DNA from: CAYPLH01 sp964411505
Lineage (GTDB): Bacteria; Bacillota; Clostridia; CAYPLH01; DUMO01
Length of the DNA stretch: 64,000 nt
Direction of reading: 5' to 3'
Assembly (NCBI GenBank): GCA_964411505.1
Contig: CAYPLH010000005.1
Span: 62,001-126,000 of the forward strand
The position numbers and the translations under genes were made by a program. Of this stretch, positions 63,635 to 64,000 are shown one piece after another (the first letter of the stretch is position 1; every line of letters starts with the position of its first letter). The notes beneath the pieces were generated by a model. The model had not been told where the DNA came from and did not search any database. It saw nothing but the letters and a program-made list of their open reading frames with translations.

Positions 63635-64000
63635 ATGTGTTGTTATTATAACTACTATCAACAGATGAGACAGCCCTTTGGTCCTGGAGGTCTATTTGGA
63701 CCAGGTGGTCCAGGTGGGCAGTTTGGTCCCGGTGGTCCATTTGGGCCGGGTGGATCGGGAGGACCAGGCGGACCATTTGCCCCCAGCGGTCCGGGTGGAC
63801 CTGGCATTCCGGGCGGTCCGGGTGGAGGACCGCAACTTGGTCCACCATCTCCAGGTGGAGCTGGACAGCCTCCCGCACCTCCTCCATCTTTTACCCCCTC
63901 TCAATCACAGGCACAAACTTTTGCAGGTCCGGGAGTTTTTGCTGTTGATCCGGGAGCAATAAGACCTTGTGTCCGGCGGTATGTCTTTATTTGGCTTGAT
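63635..64000 (+). CDS. Collagen-like Gly-Pro-rich protein, 3' end cut off
   Basis: At least 122 residues run to the window edge. The N terminus is MCCYYNYYQQMRQP, followed by about 70 residues of Gly-Gly-Pro-type repeats (FGPGG), a Pro-rich stretch, and the start of a folded C-terminal part (GAIRPCVRRYVFIWLD). This is the pattern of clostridial spore-surface or cell-surface collagen-like proteins. There is no classic signal peptide. GGAGTTGAG lies upstream of the ATG. The repeats raise the GC content sharply compared with the surroundings. Confidence 0.72.
   Translation, partial: MCCYYNYYQQMRQPFGPGGLFGPGGPGGQFGPGGPFGPGGSGGPGGPFAPSGPGGPGIPGGPGGGPQLGPPSPGGAGQPPAPPPSFTPSQSQAQTFAGPGVFAVDPGAIRPCVRRYVFIWLD

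Noticed and set aside
63609..63904. Open frames on the minus strand opposite the collagen-like gene
   Set aside because: They are by-products of the GC-rich repeats; the + strand frame has a ribosome site and a family pattern.
1..64000. tRNA or rRNA genes
   Set aside because: No conserved TTCGAATC-type T-loop with matching acceptor ends or rRNA landmarks were found by eye.

Overview
The window looks like a chromosomal piece of an anaerobic, low-GC Gram-positive bacterium of the Clostridia, close to the Acetivibrio / Ruminiclostridium (Clostridium thermocellum-like) group. The reasons are the AT-rich sequence with strong Shine-Dalgarno sites, a PPi-type phosphofructokinase, a multi-subunit NADH-linked [FeFe]-hydrogenase operon, a T-box in front of valS, long-form HPF, YaaL/DUF2508, PcrA and a collagen-like CCYY protein. 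The organism assignment is inference. I see no tRNA, rRNA, prophage, cas gene or complete insertion sequence.

Layout. 1-6000: end of PPi-phosphofructokinase, proline/Na+ symporter, and a GntR / PfkB-kinase / amidohydrolase catabolic unit. 6000-15050: redox region. It holds an operon for the NuoE-like subunit, an ATPase-fold protein, a ferredoxin-like subunit, HydB and HydA. Next to it lies a second cassette of two DRTGG proteins, an RsbW-like ATPase, a sensor-type hydrogenase homologue and a PHP protein. Rex-like operators lie in front of both. 15050-28100: stalk-domain secreted protein, nitroreductase, pcrA, hpf behind a DnaA-box cluster, oxidoreductase, peptidoglycan hydrolase, PpiC foldase, topoisomerase III, PHP protein and yaaL. 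28400-38900: phosphoesterase, flavin reductase, pgi, nadE, a candidate small RNA, T-box/valS and a DUF4091 protein. 38900-48600: L,D-transpeptidase, broken argJ, CheW, amidase, HU, aroC/aroK/aroA, RNA methyltransferase and radC. 48900-57800: sugar epimerase/dehydrogenase/isomerase genes, an AlbA_2 regulator with palindromic operators, and an AraC / PP-loop / beta-propeller locus. 57900-64000: YdjG/YdjI-like pair, prfC, a 251-bp MITE with 8-bp target duplication, a DUF1902-HicA pair and a truncated collagen-like gene.

How the genes work together. Glycolysis (PPi-PFK, Pgi) feeds NADH and ferredoxin to the Hyd complex, and the Rex-like sites suggest NADH/NAD+ control of both hydrogenase loci. 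The three aro genes supply chorismate. Wall enzymes (L,D-transpeptidase, amidase, M15-like hydrolase, PpiC) are scattered singly. The intergenic spaces are unusually rich in small palindromes: two dispersed hairpin families, a tandem hairpin array, a solitary CRISPR-like repeat and the MITE. Most of the unexplained signal in this window sits there.
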